Source: Megaleporinus macrocephalus
Taxonomy: Eukaryota > Chordata > Actinopteri > Characiformes > Anostomidae
Direction of reading: 5' to 3'
Assembly: GCA_021613375.1 (NCBI GenBank)
Contig: CM038719.1
Location: 41,108,620-41,172,619, forward strand
DNA: 64,000 nt
Shown here: in pieces, positions 12,283-23,997 of the stretch
Layout: every line of letters starts with the position of its first letter
Position numbering within the stretch: the stretch's first letter is position 1
Position numbers and translations under genes: made by a program
The notes under the pieces: generated by a model
Told to the model about the DNA's origin: nothing
What the model saw: the letters and a program-made list of their open reading frames with translations, nothing else
Database searches by the model: none

Positions 12283-13590
12283 GTCTGTCTCAAATCCTAC
12301 TGATCTCCTACATAGGCAGCATTTTACGTCATAGTATGCGCTCCCGACATGTAGACTGTCCCAATTCTTACATACCTTAAACATACTGTCTACTGAGGAA
12401 CCTTATTTACACATTTAAGAAAGTATCGAACTCTTCCTCAGCCACTAAGACTATCCCATGATGCACTGCAGGCTAATCTAGGAGCAGTGAAGTGGTTTTA
12501 AAATGTGAGTTATTTTGATTCTCTGGAGTTTTAATGTGTTTCTGGTCATATAATCACACAGAACAGTATTTTATTATTAACTCTGTAACGAGTCCTTCAC
12601 CATTTACACTTTATACTCCACACATTAGCATTTATGCTAGCGGATTTTTAAGCCTCGGGCTATTGTTTTGGATACGGGCCGGTATCTTAGCAACCAGCTA
12701 AACCACCGGTGGCGTGCTGCAGAGGGCGGGAACAAGCCGTGACGCAGTCTCTCTCTAACTAGAGCGTCTCAGTAATCTGTTTTATGAGGAGAGATGAAGA
12801 GAAAACGCTGATACTTACACAGCTGCTACCTAGACAGCCTACTTACACACTCACTAGGGTTTGAGACACAGCCTATGATTTTGGAAAGACCCAAGATCAC
12901 TAATTACAACACCAATAAATAAGGGGAAGATGTGTGGGCACTCTTGCTCACTCCACAGCTCCACCAGTTTCTCCTCCTTTTGTGCAGTCCATGGGTCTGT
13001 CTCAAATCCTAGTGAGTGTCAAGGTAGGCTGTCTAGGTAGCAGCTGTGTAAGTATCAGTGTTCTCTCCTCATCTCTCCTCATAAAACAGATTACTGAGAC
13101 GCTCTAGTTAGAGAGAGACTGTGTCACGGCTTGTTCCCGCCCACTGCAGCACGCCACCGGTGGTTTAGCTGGTTGCTAAGATACCGGCCCGTATCCAAAA
13201 CAATAGCCCGAGGCTTAAAAATCCGCTAGCATAAATGCTAATGTATGGAGTATAAAGTGTAAATGGTGAAGGACTCGTTACAGAGTTGATAATAAAATAC
13301 TGTTTTGTGTGATTATATGACCAGAAACACATTAAAACTCCAGAGAATCAAAATAACTCACATTTTAAAACCACTTCACTGCTCCTAGATTAGCCTGCAG
13401 TGCATCATGGGATTGTCTTAGCGGCTGAGGAAGAGTTCAATACTTCTTAAAATCAGGTCTAAATAAGGTTCCTCAGTAGACAGTATGTTTAAGGTATGTA
13501 AGTATTGGGACAGTCTACATGTCGGGAGTGCATACTATGATGTTAAATGCTGCCTATGTAGGAGCTCAGTAGGATTTGAGACACACCAGT
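12283..13590. mobile_element. 1.3-kb fold-back element with ~590-bp inverted arms
   Basis: The left arm (12283-12870) begins GGGTCTGTCTCAAATCCTAC. The right arm (about 12990-13590) is its inverse, ending CAGTAGGATTTGAGACACAC. Paired landmarks include GGGCCGGTATCTTAGCAACC (12679) with GGTTGCTAAGATACCGGCCC (13170), and CATTAGCATTTATGCTAGCG (12624) with its inverse (about 13225). The arms are separated by about 120 bp and are highly similar, so the structure is fairly young or maintained by conversion. No coding capacity. A partial relative lies at 62395-62690. Confidence 0.82.
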
Positions 13591-13662
13591 ACAAGCACAG
13601 CTGAGCAGCTGAGCAGTAGTATATGGAGGTACAGTCATTATCAGTACTGTTTGAGTAGTTTG

Positions 13663-13935
13663 ATCAGAGGAGGGTGGTCCCCCTCTTGTGAGTCTTGGTT
13701 CCTCTCAAGGTTTCTTCCTTCAGCTCTGAGGGAGTTTTTCCTCCCCACGGTCACCTATGGCTTGCTCACTGGGGGGTTTTCTATGATTTCTATTATTTTT
13801 CTATGTTTTTATTTTTTTTCTTGTAATAATTTATGCTCTGTTGAACTTTTCTTATCATTAAAATCATGTAAAGCTGCTTTGTGATGACATCAGTTGTTAA
13901 AAGTGCTATAAAAATAAATTTGATTTAATTAGAAT
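13663..13935 (+). mobile_element. 3' tail of a truncated retroelement
   Basis: Contains CTTGGTTCCTCTCAAGGTTT, GAGGGAGTTTTTCCTCCCCA and GTAAAGCTGCTTTGTGATGA, ending in GTGCTATAAAAATAAATTTG. This is a widespread fish retroelement 3' end with an AATAAA-type tail. A shorter related fragment is at 47690-47770. Confidence 0.6.
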
Positions 13936-13937
13936 TT

Positions 13938-14040
13938 TTTTCAAGCTATTTTACAGCATTTCTATTGGCCCATTTATCATGAAATTTCCCACAATGTAAA
14001 CGGCGGCTGCAGTGTTTAAGTAATGTAGAAAAATAGAAAT
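13938..14040. repeat. Dispersed repeat, copy 1
   Basis: Matches 16103-16200 with scattered substitutions: TTTCTATTGGCCCATTTATC here against TTTCTATTGGTCCACTCATC there, followed in both by CACAnTGTAAAC. An interspersed repeat of unknown type. Confidence 0.6.
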
Positions 14041-14424
14041 TTGACACAAATAGAGATGCATGTGCAAATTATTCATTATTAAGTTGTTCGTTTTGCAAAA
14101 AGAACCACACTGAACAGAAACTACACTAAAGCCTCCAACATGGTATAAAATCAAATCAGCCTCTAATTTAATACCACTGACTTCCATCCTTTCAATCTTC
14201 ACAGCAACCGCTTCCTGCTGTTCTCCCAACAGAAGCTTCTCTGAAGCAGTGAGTGACATTATGTTTGTCCTCAAAGAGACACTAGCGTTCACACAGACAC
14301 TACCCACACTCACTCCAGTGGTGAAGAGTGAGAGGAGTGAGGAGATTAGAGACCTGATGCATAATAAAGAAAAGAAGTGAAAGAAAAAAGAAAAAACAAT
14401 TCCAAAATTGAAGTACAAAAAAAC

Positions 14425-14431
14425 AGGATTA

Positions 14432-14484
<53 letters not shown>

Positions 14485-14797
14485 CTCACACTATTTATCT
14501 CTTTCTCTATCTATCTCACACATGCTCTCTTTTTCTCTTTCTTTATCTCTCTCTTTCTCTCTCTCTTTATGTCTCTCTCTTTCTTTCTCTCTATGTTTCT
14601 CTCTCGCTTTCTCGCTCTCTCTCTTTCTCTCTCTCTGTCTCTCTCTCTTTCTCTGTCAGTCTTTCTCTATCTGTAACACATGGGATGGTAAAGAGTTTTA
14701 TGATTAATCTCTCAAATGCTCTCTCTTTCTATCTATTTATCTATCTATCTGTCTTTCACACTATCTATCTATCTGTCTTTCACACTCTGTATTTTAC

Positions 14798-14848
<51 letters not shown>

Positions 14849-14903
14849 CTCTATCTGTCTTTCACACTATCTATCTATCTAACTGTCTTTCACACTATTT
14901 TAC

Positions 14904-14974
<71 letters not shown>

Positions 14975-15071
14975 GTCTGTCTCTCGCACACACTTTCCCT
15001 CTTTCTCTTTCTATCTCTCTCACACTCTTTTTCTCTCTTTTTCTCTCTCTCTTGCTCTCTCTTTCTTTCTC

Positions 15072-15102
<31 letters not shown>

Positions 15103-15125
15103 GTCTGTCTTTCTTTATCTGTAAC
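14425..15125. repeat. (TATC)n / (TCTC)n microsatellite complex
   Basis: (TATC)n tracts (14430-14480, 14745-14845, 14905-14975) alternate with TCTC/TTTC-rich blocks. A spacer of about 45 bp with GGGATGGTAAAGAGTTTTAT at 14680 recurs at 15125 and again, altered, near 17425, so a compound unit has been duplicated. Confidence 0.9.
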
Positions 15126-15164
15126 ATATGGGACGGTAAAGAGTTTTATGATTCATCTCTTAAA

Positions 15165-16102
15165 CATTTTCTTCCCAGCAGTCAAACCTGTACTGTAAAT
15201 TAAATAAAGGGAAGGTCTCCGACTCCGACTCTGCACTCTTATTATAGATATTAATATAGTATAAACGTCAGTCTTTCATCAAAAGCTCATTGGCCTGAAC
15301 TTGTTTGATGTATAAAAATTACAGTAAAAAAGTTCATTAAAAATTATTTACATCTAAAAATTCATTTACAGTAAAAGTGTGTTCAATGTTGGTAAAAATA
15401 TATAAAATTTAGTTATTCAGTAATTCATAATACTATTATAATTACTATTTTATTTTTACTGTAGTAATAACACCCAATAAAATAAACACAAATATCCACA
15501 ACGTATATATGACTGCTTTTGTGAATTAACTGTACAGTCTATCGCTATACATTAATATACTATATTTAGTTTATTTACCTGAATTTGACTTTTCCTGCTG
15601 ACCATCACAGTTTACAGTAGTTTGTCAAGGAATTATAAGTTAAGAACTTATACGTAACTGTTATTAAATGCTTACATATTACCCGAAGATATCTTACATT
15701 TATCTATAAAAGCTATATCAATTCATTTCCAAGACTATAACTACAGTAGAACCTATTCATGTTTAATAACCACTACCTGACTCTTAATAAGTGCTTATAA
15801 GTAACATTTCCAGGATATTAACTTAAATTAAACACTGTTATTGTACAATGTAAAGTAAGTTTACAGAATTTAAGTGTACACCGTTTATGAAACAGGATTG
15901 TTTACCCGCATGTGTCATGAATTTACATGAGTGTCAGTAAATAACTTTACAACTATTTAACACAAGTACATTTATAACACATTAATAAACTCATGTTTCA
16001 GCTTATTAGCATATCGTCGCTGTGCAATGAAAAACGTGTATCTCCAAAATAACTTTTAATGTCTTTACTTTTAATGAAAGTCAGTGGAACCAGAATTATT
16101 TT
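15165..16102. other. AT-rich intron sequence, nothing recognised
   Basis: Very AT-rich single-copy-looking sequence with stops in all frames, no tandem arrays and no splice-flanked open frames. Confidence 0.5.
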
Positions 16103-16200
16103 CAAACTACTTTGGAGCGTTTCTATTGGTCCACTCATCATAAAATTGTCACACAGTGTAAACAGCAGCTGTCGGGTTTAAATGGTGCAGAAAAATAAAC
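16103..16200. repeat. Dispersed repeat, copy 2
   Basis: Second copy of the interspersed sequence at 13938-14040, same orientation. Confidence 0.6.
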
Positions 16201-16514
16201 ATGTACAAAACATTGGACAGAGACGATTATGAATTTTTTACTAATAGTTTTTAAATATAAAGAACACCATTCTTTAATATAACAGTGACGAGGCAGAAAC
16301 GATCAAACCTCAATCTGTAAGTCAGGAAAGTCAGACTTCTCTGTATAAGCGCGTTAAATGGTCTCGCTATGACATCATTCAGTGGATTCACGTGTTGCAC
16401 ATGCGTGTGTAAGGAGCGGCGTGGTGGGGTTTGATTGTGTGATGAGTGACTCTCTGTTATATTATACACATCAATCATATTTATACCACACATGACAACA
16501 TAATCAAGACCGGT

Positions 16515-16522
16515 TAATGGGC

Positions 16523-16591
<69 letters not shown>

Positions 16592-16595
16592 CTCT

Positions 16596-16626
<31 letters not shown>

Positions 16627-16691
16627 ATACTCTCTCTCTCTCTCTACTCTCTCTCTCTCTACTCTCTCTCTCTCTCCCTCTCTCTCTCTCT

Positions 16692-16729
<38 letters not shown>

Positions 16730-16733
16730 CTCT

Positions 16734-16800
<67 letters not shown>

Positions 16801-17090
16801 CTCTCTCTCTACTCTCTCTCTCTCTCTACTCTCTCTCTCTCTCTCTCTCTATTCTCTTTATTCTCTCTCTCGATTCTCTCTATTCTCTCTCTCTCTCTCT
16901 ACTCTCTCTACTCTCTCTCTCTCTACTCTCTCTCTACTCTCTTTCTCTCTCTCTTTCTCTCTCTGTCTACTCTCTCACTTTCTCTCACTCTATTCTCTCC
17001 TCTCTATCTACTCTCTCTCTCTGTCTCTCTACTCTCTCTCTACTCTCTTTTTCTCTCTCTCTCTCTCTACTACTCTCTCTCTCTCTCTCC
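16515..17090. repeat. (CT)n with TACTC interruptions
   Basis: Nearly 600 bp of CT dinucleotides punctuated by TACTCTCTCT, giving a short higher-order pattern. Ser/Leu open frames across it are compositional. Confidence 0.93.
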
Positions 17091-17199
17091 TGATCGCTCA
17101 CCCGCATCCTCCAATAAAGAACACTAATAAAGATTATTGTGGTGCACTTAAAAACACCCCATAAAAACACAATTAGATCTGTGCTGGAGATATTACCTG

Positions 17200-17490
17200 T
17201 AACCTCTCTCTCTCTCTCACTCTCTCTCTCTCTCTCTCTCACTCTCTCTCTCTCTCCCTCCCTCCCTCCCTCCCTCTCTCTCTCTCCCTCCTTCCCTCTC
17301 TCTCTTTCTCTCTTTCACTCTCTCTCTCTCTCACACTCTTTTTCTCTCTTTATCTATCTATCTATCTATCTATCTCACACTGTCTTTCTTTATCTCTCTC
17401 GTTCTCTCTCTTTCTGTAACATATGGGACAGTAAAATGTTTTATGATTAATCTCTCTTTCTCTCTCTCTCTCTCTCACTCTCTCTCTCTC
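17200..17490. repeat. (CT)n / CCCT / (TATC)n block with recurring spacer
   Basis: CT-rich tract with CCCTCCCTCC and a short (TATC)n at 17352-17372, then the third copy of the compound spacer (GGGACAGTAAAATGTTTTAT, about 17427), then CT again. Confidence 0.88.
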
Positions 17491-17689
17491 TAGTAAATAA
17501 TAAAACTGAAATCAGGATTTGTGATGATCAAAAACAAGTAAACTGATAAAAACATGGAAGCTTGAATGATGAAATGAATTCACTGGTAAGATACAGAGAA
17601 TAAAATCTCAGTCGGGTCACTTTTGACTCAGGTTGTGCCTCAAAGGGTTAAACATGCATAAGCCTAAATAGATTTAGTGTAGAAACCGT

Positions 17690-18146
17690 GGCCAGCCTGA
17701 AACAAGCTGGATGTAGTTGCACCATGACCAGCCTAAAACAAGCTGGATGTAGTTGCACCATGACCAGCCTGAAACAAGCTGGATGTAGTTGCACCATGAC
17801 CAGCCTAAAACAAGCTGGATGTAGTTGCACCATGACCAGCCTAAAACAAGCTGGATGTAGTTGCACCATGACCAGCCTAAAACAAGCTGGATGTAGTTGC
17901 ACCATGGCCAGGCTGAAACAAGCTGGATGTAGTTGCACCATGACCAGCCTGAAACAAGCTGGATGTAGTTGCACCATGACCAGCCTGAAACAAGCTGGAT
18001 GTAGTTGCACCGTGGCCAGCCTGAAACAAGCTGGATGTAGTTGCACCATGACCAGCCTAAAACAAGCTGGATGTAGTTGCACCATGACCAGCCTGAAACA
18101 AGCTGGATGTAGTTGCACCATGGCCAGCCTGAAACAAGCTGGATGA
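17690..18146. repeat. 36-bp minisatellite
   Basis: About 12.7 copies of a 36-bp unit containing AACAAGCTGGATGTAGTTGC followed by ACCATGACCAGCCT. The 12-codon period keeps three frames open; no protein family is recognised and no splice sites frame it. Confidence 0.95.
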
Positions 18147-19040
18147 CAGCAGGGTGAATCATATTTGAGTATCTCGTACAGTTTTCTGGTGGCAGGTAAT
18201 AAAAATTCTTCGTGAGGCTTTAAGCTCATTGACCGTGCATCCCCGCCGTGTCCTGAACCTTTGCGGGACAGTACACATCAAATGCGAGTGACCATGCATG
18301 CGGCACGAGGGTCAAAGGCCACACTGGCAGCACAGAATTGCTCAGAGAGAATCAGCAGTGCTGAAATGCCACGGTCACCACCTCAGGTCGAAAACACGCT
18401 TCATTTAGCTCTGCGCTCGAAGAAGAAGAATATATATGCATTGATGAAACCTTCTTGCAACCCAGTTGTCCCCACACTGACCACAACTTGAAAACTCTCA
18501 CTCTTCTATAAAGTTAAACCTGCTCGTCTGGTGTGAGGTGGCCTTATCAGTCCAGGACTATGGATGCAAATAAAAGCAAGAGAACCCGGCCATAGCAGAA
18601 CCCGGCCACTGGGAGACCAGCCTGATCCCAGGCCTGCCCAGTCGAATAGTGAAATCTATTTATTCAGTAAAGCTGGAAGTTGATGCTTGCAGACATTGTG
18701 TTTTATAGTCAAGTCATTATGCTTTCCTTCAAGCTCTGCTTTCTTTTCTTCATCCCTCCAATCAATGCTCAGCTGCTGTTAATATCCACCTATGCCTCGA
18801 GCCTTCGGTTCATTATCAGCACAGCGGTGTTTGGTATTGAAGCTCCGGTTGTGGTGGTGAGATGTACCTGCAGGATGTGTAGAAGTTAGATTGAGGGAGG
18901 AGAGAGAGTTTCAGCTGCTAATGTTTTTCTTTATATTCCGTTTGAAGCACAAACGCCAGACAGAAACCACAACTCGCCACTTCACAGTGGCATCAAGCTA
19001 GAATTTTTTAGTCCGATCCTTTCAGCTGGACAGTCCTGTT
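18147..19040. other. Intron sequence, no gene seen
   Basis: Single-copy-looking sequence. An open frame at 18680-18889 has hydrophobic stretches but no recognisable domain, Kozak or splice context, and I do not annotate it. Confidence 0.4.
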
Positions 19041-19041
19041 G

Positions 19042-20905
19042 CAGTACGGTGGTGTAGTGGTCAGTACGGTGATGTAGTGGTCAGTACGGTGATGTAGTGG
19101 TTAGTATGGTGGTGTAGTGGTTAGTATGGTGGTGTAATGGTTAGTATGGTGGTGTAGTGGTCAGTATGGTGGTGTAGTGGTCAGTACGGTGATGTAGTGG
19201 TTAGTATGGTGGTGTAGTGGTTAGTATGGTGGTGTAGTGGTCAGTACGGTGATGTAGTGGTTAGTATGGTGGTGTAGTGGTTAGTACGGTGGTGTAGTGG
19301 TTAGTATGGTGGTGTAGTGGTTAGTACGGTGGTGTAGTGGTCAGTATGGTGGTGTAGTGGTTAGTAAGGTGGTGTAGTGGTTAGTACGGTGGTGTAGTGG
19401 TCAGTATGGTGGTGTAGTGGTTAGTAAGGTGGTGTAGTGGTCAGTATGGTGGTGTAGTGGTTAGTATGGTGGTGTAGTGGTTAGTATGGTGGTGTAGTGG
19501 TCAGTATGGTGGTGTAGTGGTTAGTATGGTGGTGTAGTGGTTAGTATGGTGGTGTAGTGGTCAGTATGGTGGTGTAGTGGTCAGTATGGTGGTGTAGTGG
19601 TTAGTATGGTGGTGTAGTGGTTAGTATGGTGGTGTAGTGGTCAGTATGGTGTTGTAGTGGTTAGTAAGGTGGTGTAGTGGTTAGTACGGTGGTGTAGTGG
19701 TTAGTACGGTGGTGTAGTGGTTAGTATGGTGGTGTAGTGGTTAGTACGGTGGTGTAGTGGTTAGTACGGTGGTGTAGTGGTTAGTATGGTGGTGTAGTGG
19801 TCAGTACGGTGGTGTAGTGGTTAGTACGGTGGTGTAGTGGTTAGTATGGTGGTGTAGTGGTTAGTATGGTGGTGTAGTGGTTAGTATGGTGGTGTAGTGG
19901 TCAGTATGGTGGTGTAGTGGTCAGTATGGTGGTCTAGTAGTTAGTATGGTGGTCTAGTAGTTAGTATGGTGGTGTAGTGGTTAGTATGGTGGTGTAGTGG
20001 TTAGTATGGTGGTGTAGTGGTTAGTATGGTGGTGTAGTGGTCAGTATGGTGGTGTAGTGGTTAGTATGGTGGTGTAGTGGTTAGTATGGTGGTGTAGTGG
20101 TCAGTATGGTGTTGTAGTGGTCAGTATGGTGGTGTAGTGGTTAGTATGGCGGTGTAGTGGTTAGTATGGTGGTGTAGTGGTTAGTATGGTGGTGTAGTGG
20201 TTAGTATGGTGGTGTAGTGGTCAGTATGGTGGTGTAGTGGTCAGTATGGTGTTGTAGTGGTCAGTATGGTGGTGTAGTGGTTAGTATGGCGGTGTAGTGG
20301 TTAGTACGGTGGTGTAGTGGTTAGTATGGTGGTGTAGTGGTTAGTATGGTGGTGTAGTGGTCAGTATGGTGGTGTAGTGGTTAGTATGGCGGTGTAGTGG
20401 TTAGTATGGTGGTGTAGTGGTTAGTATGGTGGTGTAGTGGTTAGTATGGTGGTGTAGTGGTTAGTATGGTGGTGTAGTGGTTAGTATGGTGGTGTAGTGG
20501 TCAGTATGGTGGTGTAGTGGTCAGTATGGTGGTGTAGTGGTTAGTATGGTGGTGTAGTGGTTAGTATGGTGGTGTAGTGGTCAGTATGGTGATGTAGTGG
20601 TCAGTATGGTGATGTAGTGGTCAGTATGGTGGTGTAGTGGTTAGTATGGTGGTGTAGTGGTTAGTATGGTGGTGTAGTGGTTAGTACGGTGGTGTAGTGG
20701 TTAGTACGGTGGTGTAGTGGTTAGTATGGTGGTGTAGTGGTTAGTATGGTGGTGTAGTGGTTAGTACGGTGGTGTAGTGGTTAGTATGGTGGTGTAGTGG
20801 TTAGTATGGTGGTGTAGTGGTTAGTATGGTGGTGTAGTGGTTAGTATGGTGGTGTAGTGGTTAGTATGGTGGTGTAGTGGTTAGTATGGTGGTGTAGTGG
20901 TCAGC
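19042..20905 (+). repeat. 20-bp minisatellite built on a pol III A-box (array 1)
   Basis: About 93 copies of ttagtatggtggtgtagtgg with C/T, A/G and A/C variants. TGGTGTAGTGG in every unit fits the tRNA/SINE A-box consensus TRGYNNARNGG. The last unit runs directly into a tRNA-like SINE (about 20880-21163), so the unit most likely derives from the SINE head. Arrays 2 and 3 of the same unit lie at 36030-36712 (inverted) and 58045-59575. Confidence 0.95.
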
Positions 20906-21163
20906 ACTGTCTCCTCACAGTAAGATGATCTGGGTTGGATTCCCGGTCCGGGTGGTTCTGTGTGGAGTGTGTATGGTCTCTCTGTGTTTGAGTGGGTTCC
21001 TCTGGGTACTCCGGTTTCCTCACACAGTCCAAACACATGCATGTTAGGATCCTCACTCTAGGTGTGAGTGTGTGTTGTCCCAAGCCCGGGTGCAACACTT
21101 TGCCAAATCTAGCATGCGTGTTGACTCGCTGTGGCGCCCCCTGTAGAGGAGAAAAAGCTGAAA
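20880..21163 (+). mobile_element. tRNA-derived SINE-like element
   Basis: The tRNA-like head has an A-box TGGTGTAGTGG (about 20890-20900) and a B-box-like GGTTGGATTCC (about 20933-20943; one mismatch to GGTTCRANNCC) at tRNA-like spacing. The body that follows carries GTGGGTTCCTCTGGGTACTC, CGGTTTCCTCACACAGTCCA and, at the tail, TGTGGCGCCCC. This matches an abundant fish repeat family. It is probably incapable of transcription now, though the promoter boxes are nearly intact. Confidence 0.72.
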
Positions 21164-21479
21164 GGTGTGTGTGTGTGTGTGATTTGCTGTAAACTGTTTG
21201 TTCTGCCTATGCCACTGTTACAGTTACAGCAAATCAAAAACGAGAACACCAATCACTGGAGAATTTCACCTTCAGTCAAGAAGTCCTGAGGATATGGGGG
21301 TTACGGTGTTAATAGGCTTTAAAATGTGTAGAGCTCTGTATAGACTGTAGATTTGTGGGCCTATAAGGGGGCGGTGGGTGGGTGAGTGTTCGTGACCTTG
21401 AGTTTTAGCCACATTCAGCTGAAGGACAAACAGAATAAGTGACTGATTTGGCGGCCACCGTGCGGAGAGAGAGAGAGAA

Positions 21480-21515
<36 letters not shown>

Positions 21516-21689
21516 GAAGGAAAAGATGTATTGAATAATTCAGCCTCTACTGTCTTTGTGTGTTAGCGTCAGTGGGGCAACCCCTCAAGACCTCCAGCAT
21601 CACACACACATATACACGGTCCGGCTTGAATTATTCAGAGTGAGTAGGTAGAACGCTGCTGAGGCAGAGGGCGGCCACGTGTACACATA
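21164..21689. other. Intron sequence with (GA)n at 21465-21512
   Basis: No gene seen. A short GA microsatellite and a CACACA stretch are the only structure. Confidence 0.5.
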
Positions 21690-22690
21690 CATACTATAAT
21701 ACGACCGAAAGTATGTGGACACACTCATCTCACATTACAAAACCATCCTAAAGAATGCTGACTTTATTATCGTATCAAATTCCCAACAAACAGGTACGGG
21801 CCCAGCATGCATTTGTGCCTAACAGGCATTCGTGCCCAGGGGCCGATATCCAGGCCTGGTCGTGTTCTTCTTATGTTTTCCACATACCCGGAACAAATCA
21901 CCTGCCCATGCTGATCAGTCACACTTCGTAATACTGGCATGTCAGTGCCGTGTTGTGATGAAACCTTATTGGATGTCACGCTATCCTTGTCGTCGTTATC
22001 CAATAGCCTGTGGCACACACACACAAGCATACCCAACTAAGGAGATTATCTATAATCTATTACACTGCACGCCCACATGCTGTCACACTGGCAAGAAGAC
22101 ATTCTGTACTCTCCTGTGTATTTGACCCTGGCCTGGGCTTGGGAAATACACTACTTGGCCAAATGTATGTGGACAACCATCCTGGTTATTAGTTCAGGGG
22201 CTTCAGCCATGCCCACTGGTAACACATACATAGAACAATACAACTGGCATAGACAAGTCCTAGCAATAGTATGCCTCGTACTAAAGGAGCTCATTGGTTT
22301 TAAAGGTGGCCCTGTCGTAGGATGCCATCGTTGCCCAGCTAGAGCTGCCTGGATCGACTATCCAGCAACAGCTCAGCCCCAAAGCCGAATACCATGCAAA
22401 CTCACACGACGGCGAGTGTAGAGTTCCAAACCACGTCTGGAAGCAACATCCACACGAGAACTGTTCATTGGGAGGTTCCTGGCTTTATGGCTGAGCAAGC
22501 ATGCCACCATTGGACCCTTGAGCAAGGATACATTAGAAATGATTTCAGCACATACTTTGATGAAGTTGGTGTGAAGGAACTTGCACAGAGCCTTGAGCTC
22601 AAACCTACTGACCACCTTCAGCGACTTGGAAAATCAATTGCGAGCTGGAACTCTCATCCAAATAACCCTAACCCGAGTTCAGTCAGAGTA
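21690..22690 (+). pseudogene. Decayed Tc1/mariner-type transposase remnant
   Basis: 22146-22176 (CACTACTTGGCCAAATGTATG) resembles a Tc1/mariner terminal repeat, and a second end-like fragment (GAAAGTATGTGGACACACTC) is at 21708. Coding remnants on the plus strand in shifting frames: KELIGFKGGPVVGCHRCPAR (about 22285-22345, N-terminal helix-turn-helix region) and VGVKELAQSLELKPTDHLQ (about 22567-22623). The second aligns with the conserved SPDLNP-(I/T)-EHLW block around the last acidic residue of the DDE triad. That residue reads D here, and the frame is broken upstream. An inactive relic inside the large NSUN7 intron. Confidence 0.7.
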
Positions 22691-23149
22691 CTGTGTTACC
22701 TGAGGTTTCAGTTAGCGCGCTCGTGTTTTAACTGCTTTAAATTTAGGGCGGAGTCAGGAATGCATATTTCACATACTTATTAAAGAAGGGACGAGAGGAA
22801 GACGTCACGTCCTGCAACACCGTTTTCATTCATGTTAGCAAGAAGTCCATCTCCCGTGACTTCATCCATAATTTAGTAAAACGTAACAGTGGATCGGAGC
22901 CGCTTTCATGGTCCTGCTTTTTAGCTGTGTGATACTCCGATCTGAGAACTTCCTGTTTTTAATTTGCTCTATAGTTTGTGTAAACCTACCGTCGTTCATT
23001 TGCTCATATACTCGTCTGAACAGCTCGTTATTGCGAGCTTTACGGCCGTCCATCCTGCTAACTGTTTTTAAATCTTTTAAAGTTTAAAGCATGAACTTCA
23101 TCTCCTCTGAAGACCAGTCTCTACCTCCCGCCATGTTGAAACTTCCTCC

Positions 23150-23402
23150 ATGTGCAGAGCGTATTTAATCTTTCTGATTGGGAATGTAATCAGATGCAGG
23201 CGTTTGCATGGCTATTATAATTCTATTAATCTGATTATTTATGGGATTACCCACCTCCTTCAATCGGATAGAAATTGTAATCGGAATCACCTCAATTGGA
23301 CTAGTCTATTCAGATTGAGGCGTATACAAGGACGTATTCTATTCTGATCGAGCTATTAGTCGGATTATTAACGGATTTTCAGGCTGCGTGTAAACATAGC
23401 CA
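23150..23402. mobile_element. Probable small non-autonomous DNA element
   Basis: Contains repeated and inverted versions of AATCGGATT/AATCAGATT (23185-23360) and ends in GCGTGTAAACATAGCCACT, a style of end common in fish MITEs. No clean terminal inverted repeat could be fixed by eye. Confidence 0.35.
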
Positions 23403-23997
23403 CTGTCTAATTAACATTTTGTGAAGTGCGGACCACTAAGGCGAGGAGGGGGAACCCTGAGAAACTTGGGGCTGGAGTTCTGGGTGGCTTCTGCTGCTAG
23501 GTTTTGAAGCCAGACCCCCCTTTTGCCAAAGGGACAGTAAGAGTAAGTACTATTTGGAAGAGATGGAGGAGCTGGGGTGTGAATTTCGTCACGAGAAGGT
23601 GAGGGTAGAGGAGTGGTTTATATAGAGCGTGTGATGAATGAAAAGGAGGGCGTGGTCCTTCTCCCAAACTTAAGTTATTTCATAACTTCATATAGTGGCC
23701 ATCACAACCTCCCATATATTCCACTGATATGGGGTATTAGCCTCTGTTCCGCTGCATAGAAGTCTTATAAAGTGTTATAAATAATAAAGTCCATCATTTG
23801 AGACCTTTAATTTCACTACAGTGTTATTTTCTTCACAACCCTGGTTGTCATGGTCCCGTTCCTGGCAGACCCTATTTATAAATATTAATAATGTATTGCA
23901 TTATAAATCCATCCTCGTGTAGGTCCCTACGTTCCTGTGTGTCACCAAACAGTAAAGCTTTCAATGCCCCTCACTTTTCTTCTCTTATCGGTTACAG
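23403..23997. other. Intron sequence before NSUN7 exon, no gene seen
   Basis: Single-copy-looking; ends in the pyrimidine-containing acceptor TCTTATCGGTTACAG at 23983-23997. Confidence 0.5.

Noticed and set aside
16517..17164. Leu/Ser-rich frames across 8.6-9.0, 14.4-15.2 and 16.5-17.4 kb
   Set aside because: Pure CT/TATC microsatellite translation.
17648..18229. 193-codon minus frame and overlapping 162/152-codon frames
   Set aside because: 36-bp array read in several frames; equal openness on both strands shows it is compositional.
20885..20960. Functional tRNA gene
   Set aside because: A- and B-box are present but the cloverleaf and acceptor stem are not; the downstream body is that of a SINE family.
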